A DNA stretch of 19,053 nucleotides, taken from assembly GCA_964641715.1 (NCBI GenBank), contig CAZXMB010000046.1, positions 1 through 19,053 of the forward strand, given 5' to 3'. Shown in pieces: positions 1 to 7,826 of this stretch; within the stretch, counting starts at the first letter, position 1, and each line of letters opens with the position of its first letter. The stretch comes from CAZXMB01 sp964641715 (GTDB lineage Bacteria; Desulfobacterota; BSN033; UBA1163). The translations under genes and the position numbers were made by a program. Under the pieces are notes generated by a model. It saw nothing but the letters and a program-made list of their open reading frames with translations, made no database searches and was not told where the DNA came from.

Positions 1-84
1 AGAGTTTTTTAGGATCATGTAGAAAATAGCTTTTGGATTTCCCCATCTGCTAATAAAAGAGGGCGAGGGGGATTAAGATGTCCT
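1..84. other. Non-coding left edge
   Basis: This is the stretch downstream of the small zinc-ribbon gene that ends at 85. I see no supported gene here, no clear hairpin plus T-run for the minus strand, and no promoter I would defend. A minus-strand reading frame that crosses it only overlaps the zinc-ribbon gene in another frame. Confidence 0.5.
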
Positions 85-420
85 TCAATGGAGAATCCGG
101 TCAGAACCGCTTCGGATCTTAAAAGGTCCTTCCCAGGGATGTTTGATCTCATCCACCAATCGATCCCGACAGCTCTTGCAGAGAATAAGGGTAAACTCTT
201 CATAAACCTCCTTCTCCAATTCCTCCGGTCCCGATTGCTGAACCTGTTTCAGCACTCTTTTTAACTGGTTATCAACCCCTTCCTCCGGCTCCAGCAGCAC
301 TCCGTCAAAACCGGCAAAAACCCTGATGTTGACTAAATAATTCAGACTCCCGGCTGGAAGTTCCTTTCCGCACCGCAAGCATTTTGCCCCTCTGGTCTCT
401 AAGGAATCCTGCTCCTTCAC
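85..420 (-). CDS. Small zinc-ribbon-like protein of unknown function
   Basis: This predicts a 111-residue acidic cytoplasmic protein with no signal peptide or membrane segment. Two cysteine pairs, CLRC near residues 14-17 and CKSC near 81-84, are separated by about 63 residues, a spacing that suits one zinc site formed by two knuckles. Between them are a hydrophobic stretch (residues about 25-42) and an acidic, helical, Lys/Gln-rich stretch. The start is GTG at 420. It is supported by a GGAGGG Shine-Dalgarno about 6-7 nt upstream that overlaps the end of trmFO. The 12-bp gap to trmFO suggests co-transcription with it. I do not recognise a named family. Structural zinc binding is inferred from the cysteines, and the function is unknown. 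Confidence 0.75.
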   Translation of the reverse strand: MKEQDSLETRGAKCLRCGKELPAGSLNYLVNIRVFAGFDGVLLEPEEGVDNQLKRVLKQVQQSGPEELEKEVYEEFTLILCKSCRDRLVDEIKHPWEGPFKIRSGSDRILH

Positions 421-432
421 TTCCAGCCCTCC

Positions 433-1743
433 TCAAATTTCATATTCCCTCTTCCATTCTGCCAAGGTTTCCAATGCCCGTTTAGCCAAAAGAAGCCGCT
501 TCTTCTGCCCCTTCGCCCTTCCATTCAAAGGCAAGAGGAGTCCAAAATTGACGTTCATTGGCTGAAAAGGTACGCTCGGGGAATGAATGATGTAATGAAC
601 CAGGGCTCCAATGGCAGTCGTGGGGGGAGGAGGGACAACCGGCTCCATCCCTTTTGCCTGGCGTAAGGCATTGATCCCTGCTAAAAGCCCCATCGCAGTG
701 GACTCCATATAACCTTCTACCCCTGTGAGCTGACCTGCAAAATAGAGGTTGGGATGATGTCTTAATTGAAGGGATGCCAATAACAATCGGGGTGAGTCAA
801 TAAAGGTGTTACGGTGAACTGATCCCCATCGGACAAACTCTGCCTCTTCCAGTCCGGGGATCATATGAAAAACCCTTTTCTGTTCACCCTGTTTCAATCG
901 AGTCTGAAATCCCACTAAGTTGTAAAGAGTGCCAAATTCATTCTCCTGCCTGAGTTGGACCACGGCAAAGGGTTGTCTTTTTATTTTTGAATCAACGAGG
1001 CCAACCGGTCGAAGGGGCCCGAAAGCCAAAGTATCCTTTCCTCTTGCTGCCAGTTCCTCTATGGGCAGGCAACCTTCGAAGAGACATTTCCTCTCAAAAT
1101 CCCGGAGAGGAACCTTCTCCGCCCGGTTCAATGCCTCCACAAATTGATAATAGGCTTCTTCATCCATCGGACAATTGAGATAATCCTCCCCTCCCTTTCC
1201 ATACCGGGAGGCCCGAAATGTCTTCTCAAGATGGATGGATTCAGAGGTAACAATGGGTGAAATGGCATCATAGAAAAAGAGGTGCTGGTTTCCCGTCTCT
1301 CTCCATATCTCCCTGGCCAGACCTTCTGAGGTGAGAGGCCCGGAAGCAATGATGGTTACCTTATCCTGTGGGAGAGCCTTCACTTCCTCACGAATGATCT
1401 CCACTTCTTCAAGGCTTTCTATCGTCCGTGTGATCTTTTTTGAGAAATTCTCCCGGTCCACAGCGAGAGATTCCCCTGCAGGAACCCTGGTTTCCCTGCC
1501 TGTTCTCAGAATAAGGGAGTCAAGCAAATGGAGTTCTTCTTTCAGGATCCCTGAGGCATTCTCCAGGGATTCCGACTTCAAGGAGTTACTGCAGACCAGT
1601 TCCGCAAAGAGAGGGGATCGGTGGGCTGAAGAATAATTCTTTGGCTTCATCTCGTAAAGGACCACCCTTCCTCCTCTTCTGGCGATCTGCCACGTCGCTT
1701 CACATCCAGCCAGACCCGCACCGACAACCACAATGGGTTCCAT
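433..1743 (-). CDS. trmFO: Methylenetetrahydrofolate-tRNA-(uracil-5-)-methyltransferase TrmFO
   Basis: TrmFO methylates U54 of tRNA to ribothymidine, using methylenetetrahydrofolate as carbon source and FAD/NAD(P)H as reductant. The 436-residue protein opens with the FAD dinucleotide motif VVGAGLAGCEA (residues 6-16). It contains the family segment around ELVCSNSLKSESLENASG (Cys51) and CLFEGCLPIEELAARG (Cys220, Cys225), where the family's catalytic cysteines lie. The C-terminal region has FAGQLTGVEGYMES, also typical. Length matches the family. I chose ATG 1743 over ATG 1773 because the shorter protein starts directly at the FAD strand and because a -10-like TACAAA ends at 1773, where the longer start would lie. 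It is followed closely by the zinc-ribbon gene. trmFO commonly sits beside dprA and topA; here a radical SAM gene separates them. Confidence 0.96.
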   Translation of the reverse strand: MEPIVVVGAGLAGCEATWQIARRGGRVVLYEMKPKNYSSAHRSPLFAELVCSNSLKSESLENASGILKEELHLLDSLILRTGRETRVPAGESLAVDRENFSKKITRTIESLEEVEIIREEVKALPQDKVTIIASGPLTSEGLAREIWRETGNQHLFFYDAISPIVTSESIHLEKTFRASRYGKGGEDYLNCPMDEEAYYQFVEALNRAEKVPLRDFERKCLFEGCLPIEELAARGKDTLAFGPLRPVGLVDSKIKRQPFAVVQLRQENEFGTLYNLVGFQTRLKQGEQKRVFHMIPGLEEAEFVRWGSVHRNTFIDSPRLLLASLQLRHHPNLYFAGQLTGVEGYMESTAMGLLAGINALRQAKGMEPVVPPPPTTAIGALVHYIIHSPSVPFQPMNVNFGLLLPLNGRAKGQKKRLLLAKRALETLAEWKREYEI

Positions 1744-1772
1744 AATTCTTATTTTAGGTCTTCTCCCTACCA

Positions 1773-1801
1773 TTTGTAAATTGGAATTTTGACAATCTCA
1801 A
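1773..1801 (-). promoter_or_regulatory. Candidate sigma70 promoter for trmFO
   Basis: On the minus strand TTGAGA (1801-1796) is followed after 17 nt by TACAAA (1778-1773). The -35 matches consensus at five of six positions and the -10 at four of six. Transcription would begin near 1766, leaving a leader of about 23 nt that contains GGGAGAAG before ATG 1743. It overlaps the plus-strand promoter of the radical SAM gene. Confidence 0.5.
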
Positions 1802-1817
1802 GAAAGGTTGTTAGATT
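1789..1817 (+). promoter_or_regulatory. Candidate sigma70 promoter for the radical SAM gene
   Basis: TTGACA (1789-1794, perfect) and TAGATT (1812-1817, four of six) are separated by 17 nt. Predicted initiation near 1824 supports ATG 1846 as the start codon rather than the in-frame codon at 1789, which lies inside the -35 box. Confidence 0.6.
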
Positions 1818-1845
1818 TTTAATAATTAACCTGGCCTTTAAAACG

Positions 1846-3162
1846 ATGAAGATCGAACTCATTTCCCCCGCAGTTGAAGAAAATGCTCCTATCCCTAACC
1901 TTGCCCTTCCTATTCTGGCTGCCCTCTCTCCTCCGGATGCGGAGATTTCTTTCACGGACGATCTCCTCACGCCGATCGATCTGAAAAAAGGATTAAAAGG
2001 GACAGATCTGGTTGGGATCACGGTGATGACAAAAACCGCTCTGAGGGCCTACCGGATTGCAGAGGCTTACCGGAAAAGGGGAATCCCTGTTGTTCTCGGA
2101 GGAATCCATCCCACTGCCCTGCCCGAAGAGGCAAAAGAACATGCCGATTCGGTGGTCATTGGGGAGGCGGAAGAAGTCTGGCCCCTCCTGATCGAAGATT
2201 TCCGGGATGGCTCCCTTAAACCTTTCTATCATCATGAAGGGTTCATTGATCCCCGAAAGATCCCGAGGCCCCGGAGGGAAATTCTTCCTCAGAAGGGTTA
2301 CTTTCCCCTTGATGTGGTTCAGGCGACCCGGGGGTGTCCTTATCGTTGCGAATTCTGTTCCGTCCGAAAATTTTTTGGAAATACCTATCGGTTGAGACCG
2401 GTTTCAGAAGTGATCGAAGAGGTGAAAAGCCTGAAACACCGATTGATCATGTTTAATGATGATAACATCATCGGCAACCCTTCCTATTCCAGGGAATTGC
2501 TCCAGGCCCTGATCCCTCTCAAGAAAAAATGGATGGGGCAGGTCTCCCTCTCCGGGTTAAAAGAAACCGAGACGTTCGAACTCCTCTCCCGGAGCGGGTG
2601 TCTGGGTCTTCTGATTGGGTTTGAATCCCTCTCCCGGGCGAATCTGGTCCACTCCAACAAACCCCAGAACGATCCAGCGGAGTATCGGGAGATCATCGAC
2701 GCCCTGCATCGTTTCGGGATCACGATCTGGGGAGCCTTCATCTTCGGCTTTGATGAAGACGATCTCTCTACCTTCGAAGAGACCGTTCATTTCGCCATTC
2801 AAACCAAAATCTTCTCTGTGGTCTTTGCCCTCCTCACCCCTTATCCCGAAACTTCCTTTTATCATCGGGTAAAAGAGGAGGGCCGTCTATACCGGGATCA
2901 ATGGTGGTTGCTCGAAGATCCGGAAGAATATGCACCTTTCTTTATCCCGAAGAGAATGGACGTAGAGACACTCCGGAAGAACTGGAAAGAGACCTGGAAG
3001 AAATTCTATTCCTACTCCTCCATCTGGAAACGGTTCCAGTGGGACTATCCTCCCACCTTGCTGAACCGTTTAATCTATTTCCCGTTTCAGTGGATGCAAC
3101 ACCGGTTTACCCGAAAGAAGATCATCGAGGGAAGGCGTCGATACCGAAACCCCCTATTCTGA
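1846..3162 (+). CDS. B12-binding-domain radical SAM protein
   Basis: This 438-residue cytoplasmic enzyme combines an N-terminal cobalamin-binding-type Rossmann domain (about residues 1-125, with GTDLVGITVMT and VVLGGIHPTALPEEA) with a radical SAM barrel. The [4Fe-4S] cluster motif is ATRGCPYRCEFC, cysteines 164, 168 and 171. The C-terminal part (TPYPETSFYHRVKEEGRLY, then FFIPKRMDVETLRKNW and FYSYSSIWKRF) resembles the tail of the large B12-radical SAM group that includes HpnJ-like proteins (DUF4070 type). No DxHxxG lower-ligand motif is visible in the B12 domain, which is common in this class. Substrate and reaction cannot be read from the sequence; methylation or rearrangement chemistry is inference. 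ATG 1846 is chosen because the promoter lies just upstream and the domain begins at once. The gene is oriented against its neighbours and overlaps the 3' end of topA by 9 bp. Confidence 0.88.
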   Translation: MKIELISPAVEENAPIPNLALPILAALSPPDAEISFTDDLLTPIDLKKGLKGTDLVGITVMTKTALRAYRIAEAYRKRGIPVVLGGIHPTALPEEAKEHADSVVIGEAEEVWPLLIEDFRDGSLKPFYHHEGFIDPRKIPRPRREILPQKGYFPLDVVQATRGCPYRCEFCSVRKFFGNTYRLRPVSEVIEEVKSLKHRLIMFNDDNIIGNPSYSRELLQALIPLKKKWMGQVSLSGLKETETFELLSRSGCLGLLIGFESLSRANLVHSNKPQNDPAEYREIIDALHRFGITIWGAFIFGFDEDDLSTFEETVHFAIQTKIFSVVFALLTPYPETSFYHRVKEEGRLYRDQWWLLEDPEEYAPFFIPKRMDVETLRKNWKETWKKFYSYSSIWKRFQWDYPPTLLNRLIYFPFQWMQHRFTRKKIIEGRRRYRNPLF

Positions 3163-5376
3163 GGTTCGATATCCGCATTCTTTTTTAGGACATTTTTTAA
3201 TGACCCCGCCTTTGGCCTGCTTTTCGATCAGGAATGGAAAATCACATTGTGGACACCTCTCCGGAACCGGCTTGTCCCAGAGGGCAAAGGTGCATTTGGG
3301 ATAATTGGTGCAACCGTAAAAGGTCCTTCCCTTGCGGCTTCTTCTCTCCACGATCATCCCATTACAGTTCTCTTGAGGGCAGGAGACGCCGGTGTTCAGG
3401 GATTGGGTAAATTTGCAGGTGGGATAATTGGAGCAGGCCAGGAACCTTCCGAACTTACCATTCTTTATGACCATGGGACTTCCGCACTGTTCGCAACGGG
3501 CATCCGTTTCGATCTTCGGCTCACCATTCTCATCCATATCTCTCGTGTATCGACATTTGGGATAACTTGAACAGGCCAGGAAATAACCTCTCTTTCCCCA
3601 GCGTTTTACCATCTTCGAGCCACACCGTTCGCATTTGGCCTCGGTGGGGATCATCTCAGCTTTCATATTTCTCATGGAGACCTTTGCCATCTCGAGGTCC
3701 TTCTGAAAAGGAGAATAAAATTGCCCCAGTGTTTCAACCCATCCTTTCTTCTCCTCCTCGATTTTATCCAGATTCTCTTCCATCTGGGCGGTGAATTCGA
3801 CATCGAAGATATCCGGAAAATGGACGACGAGGAGGTCATTGACCACCAATCCCAATTCTGTCGGGAAAAACCTTCCTTTCTCCAGCCGGACATAATCCTT
3901 CCCCTTGATGGTGCTTAAGATGGTGGCATAAGTGGAAGGCCTCCCGATGCCCTTCTCTTCCAGCTCTTTAATCAATGTGGCCTCTGAAAATCGGGAGGGA
4001 GGCTGGGTAAAATGCTGTTTTGGGATCAGCGCCAATAATTCCAGAACCTCTCCTTCCGAAAGGAGGGGGAGAGTCCCCTCCTGTCCTCCATTCTCATGAT
4101 TATCCTCGCTCTCCATATAGAGGACCATAAATCCAGGGAAGAGAGGGGTGGCACCTGTGGCGTTGAAAATGGCCTCGTCCGACCTGATCTCCACCTGGGT
4201 ATGGAGAAAACGGGCGGAGGCCATCTGGGATGCCACGAACCGATCCCAGATCAATTTATAGAGATCAAACTGATCTTTATGAAGATGGCTTCTGATCTGT
4301 TCGGGTTCCAATTCGATCGATGTGGGCCGGATGGCCTCATGGGCCTCCTGAGCCCCTTTGCGGCTCCGAAAGACATTCGGTTTGGGGGGGAGGTAGGGTT
4401 CCCCGAAGCGTTCTTTAACCCAGCCTCTCACTTGATGGAGTGCCTCTGTGGAAACCCGGACCGAATCGGTCCTCATATAGGTGATTAATCCCACCTGTCC
4501 CTTCTCCCCGAGATTCACTCCCTCATATAAGTCCTGAGCGATCCGCATCGTCTTCTGAGCGGAGAAGGAGAGTTTTCGATAGGCCTCCTGTTGAAGCCGG
4601 CTGGTGATAAAGGGAGGAAAGGGATGCCTCTGTTTTTCCTGCTGAACAATCTTCGAAACGGAAAAAGGAAGATTCTCAAGAGCCTTTTCGATCGTCAATG
4701 CCTCAGTCTCATTGACCATCTTCACCTTCTTCCCTTTCCATCTGACCAGTTTGGCGTCAAAAGGTGCGGAAGATTCCTTTCCCTTGAGAGTGGCTGTAAG
4801 GCTCCAGTATTCCTCAGAAACAAAATTTTGAATCTCCCTCTCCCGTTCGCAGATGATTCGAACCGCCACGGTTTGAACCCGGCCTGCACTCAGACCTCGC
4901 CGGACCTTCTCCCACAGGAGGGGGCTCACCTGATAGCCTACGAGGCGATCGAGAATCCTTCGCGCCTGTTGTGCCTCATATTTTGATGGCTGGAGCTTTT
5001 CAGGCTTCTTGAGGGCCTCGAGGACAGCCTTCTGGGTGATCTCATGGAAGAGAACCCTGTGGATATTCTTTTCTTTATTCCCGATAACCTCTGCAATATG
5101 CCAGGCAATAGCCTCCCCTTCCCGGTCCGGATCAGGGCCGAGATAGATATCCTTCACCTCTTTACTGGCCTTCTTCAATTCCCGTATGACTTTCGTCTTA
5201 CCAGGAAGGGTAACATAATGGGGCCTGAAATCCTTATCGAGATCGACTCCCAGCTCATTCTCGGGAAGGTCTTTAATATGACCAACTGAGGCCCTGATCA
5301 GGTATTCATTCCCCAAAAATTTTTGAAGGGTTTTTACCTTTGTTGGAGATTCAACGACGACCAATCCTTTTGACAT
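3154..5376 (-). CDS. topA: DNA topoisomerase I (type IA)
   Basis: TopA relaxes negative supercoils by transient cleavage of one DNA strand through a 5'-phosphotyrosine link. The 740-residue protein has an N-terminal TOPRIM domain (VVESPTK with Glu9; DPDREGEAIAWH, residues 82-93). The catalytic tyrosine lies in GLITYMRTDSVRVS (Tyr300), and ARRILDRLVGYQVSPLLW and GLSAGRVQT are also present. The C-terminal tail carries four successive four-cysteine zinc-ribbon units (starting CERCG, CEQCG, CPQENC and CPQCD), the usual DNA-binding tail. Length is normal. ATG 5376 is preceded by AGGA with about 6 nt spacing. It lies 57 bp after dprA on the same strand, so the two are probably co-transcribed. Its 3' end overlaps the convergent radical SAM gene by 9 bp, with no terminator between. 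Confidence 0.98.
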   Translation of the reverse strand: MSKGLVVVESPTKVKTLQKFLGNEYLIRASVGHIKDLPENELGVDLDKDFRPHYVTLPGKTKVIRELKKASKEVKDIYLGPDPDREGEAIAWHIAEVIGNKEKNIHRVLFHEITQKAVLEALKKPEKLQPSKYEAQQARRILDRLVGYQVSPLLWEKVRRGLSAGRVQTVAVRIICEREREIQNFVSEEYWSLTATLKGKESSAPFDAKLVRWKGKKVKMVNETEALTIEKALENLPFSVSKIVQQEKQRHPFPPFITSRLQQEAYRKLSFSAQKTMRIAQDLYEGVNLGEKGQVGLITYMRTDSVRVSTEALHQVRGWVKERFGEPYLPPKPNVFRSRKGAQEAHEAIRPTSIELEPEQIRSHLHKDQFDLYKLIWDRFVASQMASARFLHTQVEIRSDEAIFNATGATPLFPGFMVLYMESEDNHENGGQEGTLPLLSEGEVLELLALIPKQHFTQPPSRFSEATLIKELEEKGIGRPSTYATILSTIKGKDYVRLEKGRFFPTELGLVVNDLLVVHFPDIFDVEFTAQMEENLDKIEEEKKGWVETLGQFYSPFQKDLEMAKVSMRNMKAEMIPTEAKCERCGSKMVKRWGKRGYFLACSSYPKCRYTRDMDENGEPKIETDARCEQCGSPMVIKNGKFGRFLACSNYPTCKFTQSLNTGVSCPQENCNGMIVERRSRKGRTFYGCTNYPKCTFALWDKPVPERCPQCDFPFLIEKQAKGGVIKKCPKKECGYRTSE

Positions 5377-5433
5377 CTTATTCCTAATCCTCTCATTGGA
5401 ATTCTTAATCCATCAATGATCGTTTTGGATGAT

Positions 5434-6534
5434 TCACATCTTCTTGCTAAAACATTTTCCGGGCCACTGGGAGACCAAGCCCTTCAGCTCTAAATTTAAT
5501 AGAAGGCTCGACACTTTTCCAGGGTCGAGACCGCTTTCCCGTATGATCGTATCGATATGGAGGGGATCTCCTCCCAGTCGCTCATAAAGAAGCCTCTCCT
5601 CCTGACTGAGGTCAGGCTCCGGGATTTCAGCCCTTTCGATCTTCTCTTTCTCTCTTCCCCACTGGGGGAAGATCTCTTCGAGGATATCATCACTCGATTC
5701 GACCAACTTGGCTCCTTCCTTGATCAGATGGTTCGTGCCTCGACTTCCCTCAGCTCCCACATTGCCGGGCACAGCAAAGACCTCCCTTCCCTGCTCCAGT
5801 GCATAGCCGGCTGTAATCAGCGAACCGCTTCGGGCACTGGCCTCAACTACGACCACTCCAATGGAGAGCCCGCTGATGATACGATTCCTCTTCGGAAAAT
5901 GGGCTCCCTCCGGAGGTGAACCCATCGGAAATTCGGAAAGGACAGCCCCCTGATTGATGATCTCTTCGAAGAGGGGACGATTCTCAGAAGGATAAATCCT
6001 ATCCACCCCGCAACCCAGGATGGCAATTGTCCTCCCTCCTCCTGAAAGGGCTCCCCTGTGAGCCATCGAATCGATCCCCCTTGCCATCCCGCTGACGATG
6101 GTGATCCCATGACGGACCAAGTCCTGGCTGATCTTTTCTGTAATCCATCTTCCATAGGAGGAGGTCTTGCGGCTCCCCACAATGGAAACTGCCAGTTCGT
6201 CCTCTTTTTTCAATGTTCCCCTCATATAGAGGAGCGGAGGGGGGTCATAGATCTCTCTCAGACGCTGGGGATAAATTTCATCATTTAAGGTGATGATCGT
6301 TCCCCCCACCTCTCTTAACAAGGAGAACTCCCGGTTAACTTTTTTTTCGGAGGGACCTTTTTGAATCTCATTGGCCACCGTTTCACTCAATCCCTCAACC
6401 GCTGATAATTCCTTTACAGATGCGTGAAAGATGGCTTCGGGAGTTTTAAAGCGTTCCAGGAGTCTTTTGATGAGGACGCTTCCCAAACCGGGGATGAGAC
6501 TCAAGGCCACCCAATGAAAAAGTTCTTCAGCCAT
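5434..6534 (-). CDS. dprA: DNA-processing protein DprA (Smf)
   Basis: DprA binds single-stranded DNA and loads RecA on it during natural transformation. The protein is 366 residues from ATG 6534. It has an N-terminal SAM/HhH-like segment (LSLIPGLGSVLIKRLL, residues 11-26). Next is the extended Rossmann core with VSIVGSRKTSSYGR (117-129), IVSGMARGIDSMAH (146-159), GCGVDRIYP, HFPKRNRIISGLS and EASARSGSLITAGYALEQGR (231-250). It ends in a winged-helix domain (about 310-366). An in-frame TTG at 6585 would add 17 residues, but it lies inside the T-tract of the upstream terminator, so I reject it. It precedes topA in the same direction. No other competence gene is visible here, so active transformation cannot be inferred. 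Confidence 0.95.
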   Translation of the reverse strand: MAEELFHWVALSLIPGLGSVLIKRLLERFKTPEAIFHASVKELSAVEGLSETVANEIQKGPSEKKVNREFSLLREVGGTIITLNDEIYPQRLREIYDPPPLLYMRGTLKKEDELAVSIVGSRKTSSYGRWITEKISQDLVRHGITIVSGMARGIDSMAHRGALSGGGRTIAILGCGVDRIYPSENRPLFEEIINQGAVLSEFPMGSPPEGAHFPKRNRIISGLSIGVVVVEASARSGSLITAGYALEQGREVFAVPGNVGAEGSRGTNHLIKEGAKLVESSDDILEEIFPQWGREKEKIERAEIPEPDLSQEERLLYERLGGDPLHIDTIIRESGLDPGKVSSLLLNLELKGLVSQWPGKCFSKKM

Positions 6535-6582
6535 AGATGATTCCAGAAGGAACTCCGTTTCTTTTTTTAAGGACCTCAGTGA

Positions 6583-6621
6583 CAAAAAAGCTTTGAAGAC
6601 AAATCGATGTCTCCAAAGCTT
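6583..6621 (-). terminator. Rho-independent terminator of the LysM gene
   Basis: On the minus strand a 14-bp stem pairs 6621-6608 with 6601-6588, with one mismatch (C opposite A at 6614/6595) and a 6-nt loop. It runs straight into a T-run (stem end AGCTT followed by TTTT). It lies about 35 nt after the LysM gene stop and before the dprA start, so it separates the two transcripts. Confidence 0.85.
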
Positions 6622-6656
6622 AAAAAGAAATCAAAAGAGAAAAATCCGTTCTTTTC

Positions 6657-7442
6657 TTATTTTGCCTCGATCTCCATCTTCTCCTTCATATAAGGCTGAA
6701 CCATGTCTCCTCTTCCAATATAATCAAAGGCTTCGAGGACCTTGCCGATATAGAAATTTCCATACTGGTCAATGATCTGTATATTCCCTGTAATATTAAA
6801 TTTCATCCCCACTTTTTTATCTGTGGCAGGATCCTTAATGACATCTGAGGCGCGGAAGAGGGTATATTTGTTTCCGACCAAAACAGACTCTTTTGTCTTG
6901 AAGGCCAGGTAGGCAATGTCTCCCTCCGCCATTAAATTTTTACCTTCCTTACTGTCGAGAACGATACCAATCCCTGTATAGTTGAAGTCGGCGATGAACC
7001 CTGCAGATCGAACTTCACGGAAGGCCATTTTCTTCTCTTCCGCAGGTGCGGGTGGCTTTACTTCAACCTTTGGAACAACCACTGGTTCCGGTTTCTTTTC
7101 AACTGCAGGGGGCTCCACCTTCTTTTCCACGACCACCTCTTTTGGCTTCTCCTCAACCGCTTTCGGGGGTTCCTCTTTTTTCACTTCTTCAAGAGGTGAA
7201 AGACGAACGGGATTTCCGGGATAGATCCAGTGGGGATTGGTGATATACGGATTTCTTTGCCACAGTTTTGGCCAGAGGAATGGATCCTTTAAAAATTTTG
7301 AAGATATATCCCAGAGCGTATCCCCCTTTTTAATGGTATAGATACCTTCCTCCTCCTTCTTCTCCTGAGCGAATGTGGAAAGAATAAGAGAGAAAGATAT
7401 GATTAAAACTAAAATGAGATGGATTCCCATCACTCTTTTCAT
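6657..7442 (-). CDS. Secreted LysM-domain protein
   Basis: This is a 261-residue exported protein. Residues 1-25 form a Sec signal peptide (basic MKR start, long hydrophobic core, probable cleavage after STFA). A LysM peptidoglycan-binding domain follows at about 35-82 (YTIKKGDTLWDISSKF; PYITNPHWIYPGNPVRL). Next comes a Pro/Glu/Lys/Val-rich linker (about 88-137) that probably spans the cell wall or periplasm. The C-terminal domain (about 140-255) is beta-rich, with GDIAYLAF and GNIQIIDQYGNFYIGKVLEAF; I do not recognise it, though it resembles the tail of LysM proteins described in Deltaproteobacteria. The start is firm: AGGAGG lies 8 nt before ATG 7442. It has its own sigma70-type promoter upstream and a terminator downstream, so it is probably monocistronic. 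It likely binds the cell wall without being a hydrolase, as no catalytic domain is visible. Confidence 0.88.
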   Translation of the reverse strand: MKRVMGIHLILVLIISFSLILSTFAQEKKEEEGIYTIKKGDTLWDISSKFLKDPFLWPKLWQRNPYITNPHWIYPGNPVRLSPLEEVKKEEPPKAVEEKPKEVVVEKKVEPPAVEKKPEPVVVPKVEVKPPAPAEEKKMAFREVRSAGFIADFNYTGIGIVLDSKEGKNLMAEGDIAYLAFKTKESVLVGNKYTLFRASDVIKDPATDKKVGMKFNITGNIQIIDQYGNFYIGKVLEAFDYIGRGDMVQPYMKEKMEIEAK

Positions 7443-7497
7443 GACGAATTCCTCCTCTTACGAATGATTTTCTTATAAAAAAATAGATTTGTTTTTA

Positions 7498-7526
7498 AAA
7501 TTAGCATGTTATCCCCTTTTTGTCAA
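7498..7526 (-). promoter_or_regulatory. Sigma70-type promoter of the LysM gene
   Basis: On the minus strand a perfect TTGACA (7526-7521) is followed after exactly 17 nt by TAATTT (7503-7498), with TGC before the -10, an extended -10 arrangement. Initiation would be near 7491, giving a leader of about 50 nt ahead of the AGGAGG ribosome binding site. Confidence 0.65.
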
Positions 7527-7538
7527 GAAAAATATGAA

Positions 7539-7666
7539 GCAATATCTATACCAATTACCTCATAATAAAATCTATCTATATAAAAACATTGGTTTTTTTA
7601 ATTAACCGAGCTAAATTTTTTATCTTTTACTTTTAAAAAAGTGAGCAATTTCTATACAGACTACTT
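7539..7666 (+). repeat. Imperfect 22-bp direct repeat pair
   Basis: GCAATATCTATACC at 7539 onward and GCAATTTCTATACA at 7645 onward start two 22-bp units (7539-7560, 7645-7666) that match at 17 of 22 positions and are 106 bp apart. The left unit lies 12 nt upstream of the LysM promoter -35 box, a typical position for an activator site. This could also be chance in AT-rich DNA. Confidence 0.35.
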
Positions 7667-7687
7667 ATATTTCTGAACAATCTTTCA

Positions 7688-7710
7688 TGACGGGTCGTCA
7701 CCTTCGAAGG
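7688..7710. promoter_or_regulatory. Two abutting palindromes, possible operator
   Basis: TGACGGGTCGTCA (7688-7700, 5-bp arms) is followed with no gap by CCTTCGAAGG (7701-7710), a perfect 10-bp palindrome. It lies roughly midway in the divergent region. No regulator in the window is an obvious partner. Operator function is inference only. Confidence 0.3.
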
Positions 7711-7798
7711 ATGAAAATGACCTTTTAGGCCCTTACCTTTAGACCTTAGACTTTTATTTTCTAGATAAATTTAAGACATTAAATAGAAAAAGGTTGAA

Positions 7799-7826
7799 TT
7801 GACAAATAAATTCCATCTATGATAAT
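7799..7826 (+). promoter_or_regulatory. Sigma70-type promoter of the tRNA methyltransferase gene
   Basis: A perfect TTGACA (7799-7804) is followed after 16 nt by GATAAT (7821-7826, five of six). Initiation near 7833 gives a leader of about 29 nt to ATG 7862. Confidence 0.65.

Noticed and set aside
15..203. A minus-strand frame of 62 codons at the left edge
   Set aside because: It overlaps the zinc-ribbon gene in another frame, lacks a ribosome binding site and has no recognisable domain.
4096..4488. A 130-codon plus-strand frame inside topA
   Set aside because: It is antisense to a strongly conserved part of topA and its residues look random.
6982..7224. Low-complexity Ser/Thr/Phe/Gly-rich plus-strand frame
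   Set aside because: It is only the complement of the Pro/Glu/Lys/Val linker of the LysM protein.
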